Shown here: in pieces, positions 1-7,377 of the stretch
Layout of the letters: every line of letters begins with the position of its first letter
Numbering within the stretch: the stretch's first letter is position 1
Assembly: GCA_013286595.1 (NCBI GenBank)
Contig: JABDFI010000013.1
Span: 1-42,028 of the forward strand
Direction of reading: 5' to 3'
DNA: 42,028 bases
Source: Chlamydiota bacterium
GTDB taxonomy: Bacteria; Chlamydiota; Chlamydiia; Chlamydiales; Rhabdochlamydiaceae
Notes under the pieces: generated by a model
Database searches by the model: none
Seen by the model: only the letters and a program-made list of their open reading frames with translations
Told to the model about the DNA's origin: nothing
Made by a program: the position numbers and the translations under genes

Positions 1-84
1 TAAATATCATGAGCCCGTTGCCTTAATTGGGCACGACGGGATCTAACGAGGGGGGAGTTCGAGTAATCGGCTCCTCTACTCACT

Positions 85-156
85 CATATCCCATTAATCA
101 TGTTTTTTTTGCTTAAAGTAATAAGCTTCTGGTTAATGAGTTATGCTAAGTTAACA
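85..156. repeat. Partial copy of the 120/246-bp palindromic repeat family (right end only)
   Basis: This stretch matches 14577-14648 almost base for base. It includes the terminal arm reading CCCATTAATCATGT, a T-run, and the shared tail ending in GAGTTATGCTAAGTTAACA. The left arm and GC-rich centre seen in the other two copies are absent here, so this is a truncated copy. It shows that the repeat unit includes about 55 bp beyond the palindrome. Confidence 0.8.
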
Positions 157-224
157 ACTCGGATTCAAATTTTGGACTCTGGGGAACAATGAATCAGAAA
201 TGGAATCACAGTTCGTGGGAAAAG

Positions 225-248
225 GCAGCGAACAGAACCGTTCGCTGC
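225..248 (-). terminator. Hairpin downstream of the small membrane protein gene
   Basis: A perfect 9-bp stem (GCAGCGAAC / GTTCGCTGC) with a 6-nt loop lies 14 bp past the stop codon of the minus-strand gene. On that strand it is followed by CCTTTT, a weak U-tract. A rho-independent terminator is the simplest reading. Confidence 0.55.
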
Positions 249-261
249 TCAACAGAATGAT

Positions 262-582
262 TTAAGTCGTGGCTGCACGGGGCGCTGATGAATTACCAGT
301 GCTGCATGCTGCAACAAGTGCTCCACCGATAACCGCACCGATCAATCCAATGATGATAGAGGCTTGATTTTTTACGGCAAAATTTCTTGCTTTTTCCAAT
401 TGTGGTCCTGCAAAAGCAACAAGTTTTTCCCAAGCGCTAGCTACGAACGCTGAGACTTTTTCCCATGCTTCTCCTAGAAATTGAGCTACGACGGATACCT
501 GATGTCCAGCCCATGTAGCGACAGTGGCTGCTGTTTGACTAGCTGTTTGGCAGCAGTTGGATAGTGCTTCTTGAATTCTCAT
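262..582 (-). CDS. Small membrane protein with C-terminal Gly-rich transmembrane segment
   Basis: The protein is 106 residues and I do not recognise its family. The start is chosen at 582 because an excellent AGGAGG lies 8 nt upstream; an upstream in-frame ATG at 738 lacks this and lies upstream of a good promoter. Residues 1-75 look like amphipathic helix, with repeated AWEKVSAFV/AWEKLVAFA-type segments. A hydrophobic stretch near residues 75-95 (SIIIGLIGAVIGGALVAAC) has GxxxG spacing, like glycine-zipper membrane segments. There is no signal peptide. It could be a small inclusion-membrane or envelope protein, but that is inference. Confidence 0.65.
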   Translation of the reverse strand: MRIQEALSNCCQTASQTAATVATWAGHQVSVVAQFLGEAWEKVSAFVASAWEKLVAFAGPQLEKARNFAVKNQASIIIGLIGAVIGGALVAACSTGNSSAPRAATT

Positions 583-702
583 GCTAAATACCTCCTGGTG
601 GAATGTAATTTCAACTGGCAGGTCACTTAATCGCTGACGATTTAGGGACAAAAGACAGCTTAGCAGCTGTGCGATTTCAACCAGTATATGAAATTTTACG
701 TT

Positions 703-730
703 ATTATAACCCGATGATAATTGATGTAAA
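703..730 (-). promoter_or_regulatory. Sigma-70-type promoter for the small membrane protein gene
   Basis: On the minus strand TTTACA (725-730) is followed after 16 bp by a perfect TATAAT (703-708). This fits the main chlamydial sigma factor. It implies an untranslated leader of about 115 nt before the start at 582, long enough to hold leader structure. Confidence 0.55.
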
Positions 731-790
731 GAGATCATTAAGCTTAGATTAACTCAAAAAAAATGTACGTTGTTTTTTCTGAGGTCTGTT

Positions 791-819
791 TTGACAATTT
801 TTAGGGAATAGATCATACT
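791..819 (+). promoter_or_regulatory. Sigma-70-type promoter for prfB
   Basis: A perfect TTGACA (791-796), a 17-bp spacer and CATACT (814-819) lie about 50 bp upstream of the prfB start. A 14-bp palindrome, GAGGCAATTGCCTC (829-842), falls in the leader. The promoter probably drives the whole run through yebC. Confidence 0.5.
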
Positions 820-870
820 TCTTCTTCTGAGGCAATTGCCTCTTTCCCTGGAATTTTTTAGGAGTCCACC

Positions 871-1969
871 ATGTTGAGTGAACAATTGCAAGAACAGATT
901 AAAAGCATCGACAATAGACTCATTCACATGTGGAGGTATCTTTGACTTAGCTTCCAAAGAAAAACACCTCAATGAACTTGAGGTCAGAATGGAATCGGCA
1001 AGTTTTTGGGACGACAACAATGCTGCGCAACAAGTCATTAGCGAAGCAAATGGATTGCGCGCTTGGATTATTCCCTACAAAGAGTTATCGCAACGCTTTG
1101 ACAATGTCAAAGAGCTCTTGCCCGAAGCCGTAGAATCCAACGATCAACACTTTACCGATCAGCTCATTTCAGAACTGCATCAAATTGATAAGACCTTAGC
1201 AGAGCTGGAAATCCGCAAAATGCTATCGGGTGAGCTGGATGGAAAAAACTGCTTTCTCAGTATTAATGCCGGCGCAGGCGGCACAGAAGCTTGTGATTGG
1301 GGCAATATGCTTGCGCGCATGTATCAGCGCTGGGCTGCGAAGCGAGGTTGGGAAGTTTCCATACTCGATTCGGTAGAAGGAGATGTTGCGGGTCTAAAGA
1401 GCATCACTTTCAAGATCAGCGGCCCTTTTGCCTATGGATATTGCAAAGCCGAGCGCGGGGTGCATCGACTCGTTAGAATTTCTCCTTTTGATTCAAACGC
1501 ACGACGTCATACCAGTTTTGCTTCTGTAGATGTGTCACCCGAGATCGATGATGAGATCCAAATCGAGATCAAGCCGGATCAAATTAGAGTGGATACTTAT
1601 CGAGCTTCTGGAGCAGGAGGACAGCACGTCAATAAAACGGATTCTGCTGTACGCATCACGCATCTACCAACCGGGTTCGTCGTCTCTTGTCAAAGCGAGC
1701 GCAGTCAGATTCAAAACCGTGAAACGTGCATGAAATTATTGCGCGCTAAGTTGTATGAAAAAGAGCTCAATGAACGGGAAAGCAAAGTTAAAGAGATGTC
1801 TGGGGATAAAAAAGAGATTGCTTGGGGAAGTCAAATCCGCAATTATGTCTTCCAGCCCTATACTCTTGTGAAAGATACGCGCACCAAGTACGAGGTGGGT
1901 AACATTCACGCTGTGATGGATGGAGAATTGGATGAGTTCATACACGCCTATCTCAAGGAATTTGGTTAA
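871..1969 (+). CDS. prfB: Peptide chain release factor 2, with programmed +1 frameshift
   Basis: RF2 recognises UGA and UAA stop codons in the ribosomal A site and triggers peptide release. Translation starts at ATG 871 (GGAG upstream) and runs 24 codons to CTT, followed by an in-frame TGA at 943-945. The main frame resumes at GAC 944. The context GGAGG-TAT-CTT-TGA-C is the classic RF2 autoregulatory shift site, with an internal Shine-Dalgarno 3 nt before the slip codon. Joining 871-942 to 944-1969 gives 365 residues, the usual RF2 length. The SPF stop-codon recognition tripeptide (RISPFDSNARR) and the GGQ peptidyl-hydrolysis motif (SGAGGQHVNKTDSAVR) are both intact. It heads a closely spaced run with two acetyltransferases. 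Confidence 0.95.
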
Positions 1970-1972
1970 ACG

Positions 1973-2470
1973 ATGAAAGAGCTGGAAGGATTAGACATTC
2001 GCTATAGTCATCTACCCGATGCAGCGCATTTGCGTGATTGGTTGAAAGATCCTGTTGTTCAAACGTGGTTTCCTGTTTCGGAAGAAAAAGAGATTGAAGA
2101 TGCTGTTCAATGTTGGATTGGCTTTAGTCGGTATGCTTCAAGTCTTACAGCGACGGTTGAGGGGGAGCCATGTGGAATGGGCACCTTGTTTCTCATGCCC
2201 TACCGCAAAGTCGCCCATCACTGTCTCTTTAAAGTCGTTGTTGATCCCAAGTTCCAGCGGCAAGGTATAGGAAATTCCCTGCTCAAAAATTTAAAGCATT
2301 TAGCTAAAAACTATTTTCATCTTGAGCTCATGCACATTGAAGTATTCGATGCCAATCCCTTCATTCATCTTTTACAGCAACATGGATTCCAAGAATTTGC
2401 AAGACAAGAGCGCTTTGTTAAAGATAAAGGCAAGTATAGTTCCCGAATTTTGTATGAATGTTATCTGTAG
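1973..2470 (+). CDS. GNAT-family N-acetyltransferase (copy 1)
   Basis: A 165-residue protein starting 3 nt after the prfB stop, so co-translated with it. The acetyl-CoA-binding signature VVDPKFQRQGIGNSLLKNL (R/Q-x-x-G-x-G type) lies about residues 88-106, followed by a helix and a C-terminal strand typical of the fold. The acceptor is unknown. In C. trachomatis I recall an acyltransferase-like gene next to prfB, so this is probably the ancestral position. Proximity to RF2 suggests, but does not show, a role in modifying a translation factor or ribosomal protein. Confidence 0.8.
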   Translation: MKELEGLDIRYSHLPDAAHLRDWLKDPVVQTWFPVSEEKEIEDAVQCWIGFSRYASSLTATVEGEPCGMGTLFLMPYRKVAHHCLFKVVVDPKFQRQGIGNSLLKNLKHLAKNYFHLELMHIEVFDANPFIHLLQQHGFQEFARQERFVKDKGKYSSRILYECYL

Positions 2471-2476
2471 GTCGCG

Positions 2477-2974
2477 ATGCCATCCAAATCCCCTCTTACC
2501 ATCCGTTTGACACATGCTGATGATGCTCTTCCTCTTTCTCAATGGCTGTCCAAATCCGATATCTTGAGATGGTTCCCCATGTATGATGTGCGTGAAATTG
2601 AAGACGCGGTGCGCATTTGGATTAGCTATTCACGTTTACATGCAGGTCTTACAGCAGAATGGGAAGGGGTTCCTTGTGGTTTAGCCAATCTTTATATCCA
2701 GCCCTTTAAAAAATTGGCCCATACGTGCTTGTTTTCCATCATCGTCAAGGAGGACATGCGTGGTAAGGGGATTGGGAAGGCTTTGATTGATGAGTTAGCG
2801 AAAGTGGCAAAAGAAAAATTTCATATCGAAATTCTGCATTTGGAAGTCTACGAAGGCAATCCTGCAAAAAAGCTCTACGAACGACTAGGATTTAAAGAAT
2901 TTGGGTTTCAGCCCAAATTCATTAAAGAAGGGGACCACTACATCGGAAAAATTTTTATGGAGAAATACTTATGA
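2477..2974 (+). CDS. GNAT-family N-acetyltransferase (copy 2, tandem paralogue)
   Basis: Also 165 residues, starting 6 nt after copy 1. The acetyl-CoA motif is IVKEDMRGKGIGKALIDEL. It aligns with copy 1 along its length: W(F)P near residue 36, the EIEDAV helix, LTA..EG.PCG and K.AH.CLF are shared. The pair is therefore a tandem duplication followed by divergence. Its stop overlaps the next start by 4 nt (ATGA), indicating translational coupling. The substrate is unknown and the two copies may differ in it. Confidence 0.8.
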   Translation: MPSKSPLTIRLTHADDALPLSQWLSKSDILRWFPMYDVREIEDAVRIWISYSRLHAGLTAEWEGVPCGLANLYIQPFKKLAHTCLFSIIVKEDMRGKGIGKALIDELAKVAKEKFHIEILHLEVYEGNPAKKLYERLGFKEFGFQPKFIKEGDHYIGKIFMEKYL

Positions 2975-3552
2975 GTCTAAGCGACTGTGGACAGTCTCTA
3001 AGGGGAGCTGAACGGTTTAAAGCTCGTCTTGTTTCGGGATTGTGGCAGATGATGCTTTCATTGCTCGGGATTCATACGATAAAAAGCGTTCCTCGTAAAA
3101 GGGCAACCAAGATCACGCGTATTCCTAAGGTCAAGCATCAGACACATGGAGATCATTACAATCTACAAGAGATCTATGAGCAACTCAATGCGACTTATTT
3201 TGGAAATAGGTTGAAATTGACCATCACGTGGTTTGGCACACCTAATCGGAAGGTTAAGTCCCAGAGGATTTTAGGGCTCTACTGCTTTGAATCCAATCAA
3301 ATCAAAGTGCACAGATTGTTAGATCACCCTCATTTTCCTCCCTATTTTGTCTCTTATGTCATCTATCATGAGATGTTACATAGCGTGCATCCTCCTAAGA
3401 AAAAGAAAAGGGGACGATGGCAAATCCATCATGGAGAATTCAAACAAAGTGAGAAGTGCTTTCTTGAATACGAACAGGCTAGAAATTTTGAGAAAAAAAA
3501 TCTAAATACATTTTTCATGTCGAGAGAAGATATTTATGGCCGGGCACAGTAA
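2971..3552 (+). CDS. SprT-like zinc metalloprotein
   Basis: 193 residues. The HExxH zinc motif (YHEMLH, residues 133-137) and a downstream HHGEFKQSEKCF segment supplying a third histidine match the SprT/YgjP-like metallopeptidase layout. The region from about residue 63 (YNLQEIYEQLNATYFGNRL) is the usual lead-in of SprT domains. Residues 1-55 are basic and unremarkable. It overlaps the GNAT gene by 4 nt and yebC by 17 nt, so it belongs to the same transcription unit. The bacterial SprT role is poorly defined; eukaryotic relatives cleave DNA-protein crosslinks. Confidence 0.75.
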   Translation: MSLSDCGQSLRGAERFKARLVSGLWQMMLSLLGIHTIKSVPRKRATKITRIPKVKHQTHGDHYNLQEIYEQLNATYFGNRLKLTITWFGTPNRKVKSQRILGLYCFESNQIKVHRLLDHPHFPPYFVSYVIYHEMLHSVHPPKKKKRGRWQIHHGEFKQSEKCFLEYEQARNFEKKNLNTFFMSREDIYGRAQ

Positions 3553-4255
3553 GTGGGCAAACATTAAACACCGCAAAGGTAAAGCGGATCTCATTAAAGG
3601 AAAGATATTTTCTCGGGTAACTAAAGAGATCATCAGCGCTGTCAGGCAGGGTGGACCCGATCCTAAATCAAACACGAAGTTACGCATTGCTGTTCAGAAG
3701 GCCCGCGCAGCTAACCTTCCGAATGATAACATTGAGCGCAACATAAAGAAGGCAGCAAGTCCGGATCAAGCTGATTTTTTTGAAATGACTTATGAATTTT
3801 ACGGGTATGGAGGCGTGGGTATTCTGGCTGAGATCATGAGTGACAACAAAAATCGAGTCTCTTCTGATATGCGCATTGCCACCAATAAAAAGGGTGGAAC
3901 GATTGCCACGCCAGGTTCTGTGTCATTTAATTTTGAGCGCAAAGGAATCATCCAAGTACTTAAGAAAAATGCGATCGAAGATGAGCTTTTTTTGTTAGCT
4001 ACAGAAGCCGGAGCTGAGGATTTTGAAGCGGAAGGAGATCTTTACTTCATTACCACTCCTCCCGATCAATTGATCCAAGTGAAAGAAACGCTCGAACAGA
4101 ACAAAATCCCTTGTGAGGAAGCAGAATTGCAGATGGTTCCTAAATCTTATGTGGAGTGCACAGATGAGCATCAAAAGCTCAATTGGGAACTGATCGATTA
4201 TCTAGAAAATCTCGATGACGTCGATGTCGTTTATCACAACATGAAAGCGGATTAA
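3536..4255 (+). CDS. yebC: YebC/TACO1-family protein
   Basis: 239 residues, full length. The N-terminus MAGHSKWANIKHRKGK is diagnostic of the family. YebC proteins have been described as DNA-binding regulators and, more recently, as translation factors easing ribosome stalling. The start lies inside the 3' end of the SprT-like gene in another frame, so translation is probably coupled. Placement near prfB (as in Chlamydia CT457-CT459, from memory) fits a translation-related cluster. Confidence 0.92.
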   Translation: MAGHSKWANIKHRKGKADLIKGKIFSRVTKEIISAVRQGGPDPKSNTKLRIAVQKARAANLPNDNIERNIKKAASPDQADFFEMTYEFYGYGGVGILAEIMSDNKNRVSSDMRIATNKKGGTIATPGSVSFNFERKGIIQVLKKNAIEDELFLLATEAGAEDFEAEGDLYFITTPPDQLIQVKETLEQNKIPCEEAELQMVPKSYVECTDEHQKLNWELIDYLENLDDVDVVYHNMKAD

Positions 4256-4265
4256 ATAAAGCCTC

Positions 4266-4640
4266 ATGAAGAAGCTTTTTCTGTTTTTTTTATTTGTAAG
4301 CTCAGCTGTTCATGGCGCAGCTCCTTTGTACCATGCTCTCGTTGCCCAGAAATGGTTGGATGCTTTTGAAGATTATACAGAAAATGTACCTCTTGAAATC
4401 ATCGAAAAATGGCATCATTTTCATAGGATTTATTTTACTACTCAGCCAAGTAAGCTATTCAATCAAATGGCATTACAACACGCGCCCTCCGCAAATTTTT
4501 CTCACAATACAATTCAGCTGTTGAGTCAATATTTACCTCTTTATAGCCAGCATCAAGAGATTCAAGATTTTGTTCACTTCTCGCTTGACATCTTCGATCA
4601 GCTATTGCTAAAGAGACAATTGCAAAATTCAACACCATAG
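4266..4640 (+). CDS. Small exported protein of unknown function
   Basis: 124 residues starting 10 nt after yebC. The N-terminus MKKLFLFFLFVSSAVHGAAP is a clear Sec signal peptide, with likely cleavage after VHG or HGA. The mature part is helical with no recognised motif. The last residues (RQLQNSTP) are encoded by a relic of the 182-bp palindromic element starting at 4613, so the native C-terminus has probably been replaced. Reality of the gene is supported by the signal peptide and operon position. Confidence 0.6.
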   Translation: MKKLFLFFLFVSSAVHGAAPLYHALVAQKWLDAFEDYTENVPLEIIEKWHHFHRIYFTTQPSKLFNQMALQHAPSANFSHNTIQLLSQYLPLYSQHQEIQDFVHFSLDIFDQLLLKRQLQNSTP

Positions 4641-4666
4641 AAAAATCGCCCTTTTGAGCCATTTTC
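4613..4666. repeat. Half-element relic of the 182-bp palindromic family
   Basis: GAGACAATTGCAAAATTC followed by AAAATCGCCCTTTTGAGCCATTTT matches one arm of the element at 11398-11579, with several scattered changes in the first half. Only one arm is present and there is no matching inverted end, so it is a decayed or truncated copy. It covers the stop codon of the small exported protein. The next 170 bp up to the hydrolase gene are AT-rich without recognisable structure. Confidence 0.7.
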
Positions 4667-4835
4667 TATTAAGTTAATTGCAGATTGTAGTTTGTTTGTT
4701 TTTAATATTCAACTGTTTATTAATTTAGTAAATTTATTGTTATAAATATAAATCAATTTTTGTTGTAATTTTATTTGTTCATTACAATTAAATGCGTGAT
4801 TGTGTATAGTTTGCACTCATTATTATGAGGTAGAT

Positions 4836-6314
4836 ATGAGTGCTATCATCGCTTTGCGCAATTTTGAACGGGCAGCTCAAGAGGCGTTTCAAACTAATCC
4901 TCAACAACAATTAATTGCTCATCGAGAGGGCTCTGAGGTTATTAAGGCTTCATTGCCCTCCTCAGTAACACCCGAAGTTCGAGAATTATATAAAAAAACA
5001 TGGGCAGTTTTTCGAAAGTCTTTGATTGAAGTGGTCGGAAGACAAAAGGTGGAGTGGGTATGCCATCGTTATCGTTTTAGCATCGATCAGATGGAGCGAG
5101 ATGGTAGGCCTTTATTACCAGAACATGTGGAATTATTTTCAATTGGACTCAGCCAACACTTATCCCAAGATATTCTACAAATCGGTGAGAAGATAAGCCA
5201 ACTCTCGCGACAAGAGATTCAATCGAGATTAAAAAAAGTACATGTCTTTGATATTTTAGGAAAATACACTGAACCCGTCAGATTATCTGGCACATCCCCT
5301 TCGTATCGAGCTTGGTTTTTTCATGACCGTGCTTTAATGGATAAGGAAAAGCAAATTCTTCTTTCAGATATAGGCACAATTTCTTTTCCAGCTTTTCTTG
5401 AACGTCTTAGTAAAACTCTTGTCAATCGAGAACTTCAACCAGGACAACTTATCCCAGTGGCTGGTCGGGATGGATCTCTAGATTACTATCGTGTGTATCG
5501 TAAAATCATTCGAGGAGGCCTTGTTGCCGATGCTTTGAAACCAGCAGCGCGTGATTCTACATTAAAGCCCTTGTTAGTGTTCCGTCCTACACAATTTGCT
5601 TTATCTAATATGAATGCTTATCAGAGTTACCTTGATGATTTACAGCCTTGCGTAGGCAAAATGGGTTACGAGTCAGCTAAACCTTACCTTGCTCAGTTGA
5701 TGCATCATTCTAATTTCCGACGCAATGGAGAAAAGATCGATGCTTGTGGGTATAGTTTAGGAGGAACACATAATCAACTCTTCGTAGCAGATTTTTATGA
5801 GGATGTTTCTACTGCAATTTTTCATAATAATCCCTGTGTGGATCATGAAACTGCTGAGCGGTTTGCACAGAGAATCAGTACGATGGGAGCGCGAACTGAA
5901 CCTTTGAATATTCAGATTTATCGCACAACTGGAGATGTGTTCCATTTTGGCGGAGATAAGCATCTCGGTTGGAACGTGGATCATCCGTTTGTGAATATCC
6001 AACTCAATATCATCGATCATGCTAGCAAGAAAATTTCTTCTTTGGGACTACACGCTTATCGCATCTTTGATAATCATATTCACAATTATCAGATCCGCTC
6101 CATAGAAGATAAGCAAGAACTTTTCGATCATCTCGACAATTCCAAACGCGGGGCTGAGGCTATTTGGTATGAGACTACTCGGCGCGTATGGAGCATGACG
6201 GTCTATTCACTTCTCAGTTCCATCCATTCCGTGTTATCAGTGATGCGCAACGTATTTGGCATCAGAATTTTGCGAGAAGTGAATCACTATCAAAATCAAG
6301 AGATTCCAGACTAA
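4836..6314 (+). CDS. Putative alpha/beta-hydrolase (lipase-like), effector candidate
   Basis: 492 residues. The start is placed at 4836 because GAGG lies about 5 nt upstream, unlike the in-frame ATG at 4800. A nucleophile-elbow sequence CGYSLGGTHNQ puts a Ser at residue 307 in a G-x-S-x-G motif. Candidate acid and His residues follow (for example DNHIHNY near residues 412-418). This fits a lipase/esterase fold, but there is no close family I can name. There is no Sec signal peptide. A hydrophobic segment near the C-terminus (MTVYSLLSSIHSVLSVM) could associate with membrane. It is preceded by an AT-rich leader like the other effector-like genes here. It ends 3 bp from the convergent VTT gene. 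Confidence 0.6.
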   Translation: MSAIIALRNFERAAQEAFQTNPQQQLIAHREGSEVIKASLPSSVTPEVRELYKKTWAVFRKSLIEVVGRQKVEWVCHRYRFSIDQMERDGRPLLPEHVELFSIGLSQHLSQDILQIGEKISQLSRQEIQSRLKKVHVFDILGKYTEPVRLSGTSPSYRAWFFHDRALMDKEKQILLSDIGTISFPAFLERLSKTLVNRELQPGQLIPVAGRDGSLDYYRVYRKIIRGGLVADALKPAARDSTLKPLLVFRPTQFALSNMNAYQSYLDDLQPCVGKMGYESAKPYLAQLMHHSNFRRNGEKIDACGYSLGGTHNQLFVADFYEDVSTAIFHNNPCVDHETAERFAQRISTMGARTEPLNIQIYRTTGDVFHFGGDKHLGWNVDHPFVNIQLNIIDHASKKISSLGLHAYRIFDNHIHNYQIRSIEDKQELFDHLDNSKRGAEAIWYETTRRVWSMTVYSLLSSIHSVLSVMRNVFGIRILREVNHYQNQEIPD

Positions 6315-6317
6315 ATC

Positions 6318-7013
6318 TTATTTTTGTTTACAGTATTTCCAGATTAGAGGAATTAAGGTGAGCATAGCTATTCCTATCAACATGAACGTTATCTTGTAAG
6401 TAAATACGGCAGACAGATTGAAGTGCGTTTGAGTTTCAAACATAACGTTGAGCCTAGCCCCTGCTTCTGCAAGGATATAGGCTAGGGGTAACATCCCAAG
6501 ACAGGTTGTCCACAGGAATGTCCAACGTTTGATTTTAAAACAGGCGGCTGCTGTATTGATGATCCAATAAGGGATCATGTGTGACAGCCGGAAAAAAAGT
6601 AGGTAGCTAGCTGGACTGAATGCAATTTTCTTCTCAATTGTTAGTAAAACAGTGTGATGAGATCGATGTAGAGGTTTGAAGAATGCCAAGCGAATGGCTT
6701 CAAAATACAACCAGGCTCCTACAGTTTCTCCGATGAGGATATACAACATGGCTAGAGGTAGAGGAAAAAGGAACCCAGCCATTACCCCTAATAGAATCGA
6801 ATCGGGAATCAAAAAACAGACAGATAAGATGAGCACAGTGAGAAAATAGAAAGCAGAAAGTAAGGGATGGGTAGAAGCGAAGTTCTTCCATTTTTCATGT
6901 TGAGTCTGAATGGTATTGAAGCTGATTTCATGGGTTAACCCATAGGCATAAATAGCGATGATTGCTAGAGCAATTACACCGACGGGGATGTAGGGAAGAA
7001 TGCTCCTTTTCAT
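6318..7013 (-). CDS. VTT/SNARE-associated (DedA/TVP38-like) membrane protein
   Basis: 231 residues with about five or six hydrophobic segments. The central stretch LLFFRLSHMIPYWIINTAAACFKIKRWTF... resembles the conserved R-x-(S/P)-x-x-P-...-N-...-G core of TVP38/TMEM64 (VTT domain) proteins. These act in bacterial membrane homeostasis and probable lipid or undecaprenyl-phosphate scrambling. The palindromic element at 7019-7186 ends 5 bp upstream of the start, and AGAGG in its terminus is the only good Shine-Dalgarno. Transcription must therefore come through or from that element. Confidence 0.75.
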   Translation of the reverse strand: MKRSILPYIPVGVIALAIIAIYAYGLTHEISFNTIQTQHEKWKNFASTHPLLSAFYFLTVLILSVCFLIPDSILLGVMAGFLFPLPLAMLYILIGETVGAWLYFEAIRLAFFKPLHRSHHTVLLTIEKKIAFSPASYLLFFRLSHMIPYWIINTAAACFKIKRWTFLWTTCLGMLPLAYILAEAGARLNVMFETQTHFNLSAVFTYKITFMLIGIAMLTLIPLIWKYCKQK

Positions 7014-7018
7014 CGTTA

Positions 7019-7186
7019 GACCTCTTTCGAAATTAGGGTTCGTTGATTTTCGGGATTATTTTGGCCGATTTTTGATTCTTTTTGCGGGGATAGTATACGA
7101 AACAAGATACAATCCCCGCAAAAAGAATCAAAAACTCGGCTCAAAAGAACCCGAAAATCGACAGAACCTTATTTTCGAAAGAGGTC
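7019..7186. mobile_element. 168-bp palindromic MITE-like element, copy 1
   Basis: Begins GACCTCTTTCGAAATTAGG and ends with the near-complement TTTTCGAAAGAGGTC. The arms pair along almost the whole length, including a central TGCGGGGAT...ATCCCCGCA stem. The reverse complement of 38797-38964 matches it closely, and both are exactly 168 bp. TA precedes the element at 7017-7018. It carries no transposase, so it would be a non-autonomous element mobilised in trans. If transcribed it forms one long hairpin. Confidence 0.85.
7092..7121 (-). promoter_or_regulatory. Candidate promoter inside the 168-bp element, facing the VTT gene
   Basis: On the minus strand TTGCGG (7116-7121), an 18-bp spacer and TATACT (7092-7097) lie about 80 bp upstream of the VTT start. 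This is a reasonable -35/-10 pair, but it sits within a strong hairpin and is unproven. Confidence 0.25.
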
Positions 7187-7219
7187 TTTCCTTATTGACA
7201 ATCGGTGGTTAAGGTAATA

Positions 7220-7377
7220 ACCCAACTTGCCCCCTATCCTCCTTTATCCGCGAGCTGCGACAGGCAATCTGTTGCGCTTCGTTCGTCGCCAAGGTGAACT
7301 ACCTTGGCTTCCTCACGAATCTTGCATCTTACCTGTCTCGCTTACGCGTCTAAGGGAGGATAGGGGGCAAGTTGGGT
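7220..7377. mobile_element. 158-bp inverted-repeat MITE-like element with TAATA target duplication
   Basis: Perfect 23-bp terminal inverted repeats (starting ACCCAACTTGCCCCC; arms 7220-7242 and 7355-7377) are flanked on both sides by TAATA (7215-7219 and 7378-7382). This is direct evidence of insertion with a 5-bp target duplication. There is no coding capacity for a transposase. It lies in the 3' end of the beta-helix gene, whose last 21 codons and stop it supplies. Confidence 0.9.

Noticed and set aside
829-842. GAGGCAATTGCCTC palindrome resembling two fused ends of the 182-bp element
   Set aside because: The element end is itself nearly palindromic here (CAATTG), so a 14-bp match is weak. 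No further arm sequence or target duplication is visible.
754-1038. 94-codon minus-strand ORF over the prfB start
   Set aside because: Antisense to the conserved RF2 N-terminus and frameshift site, with no family match.
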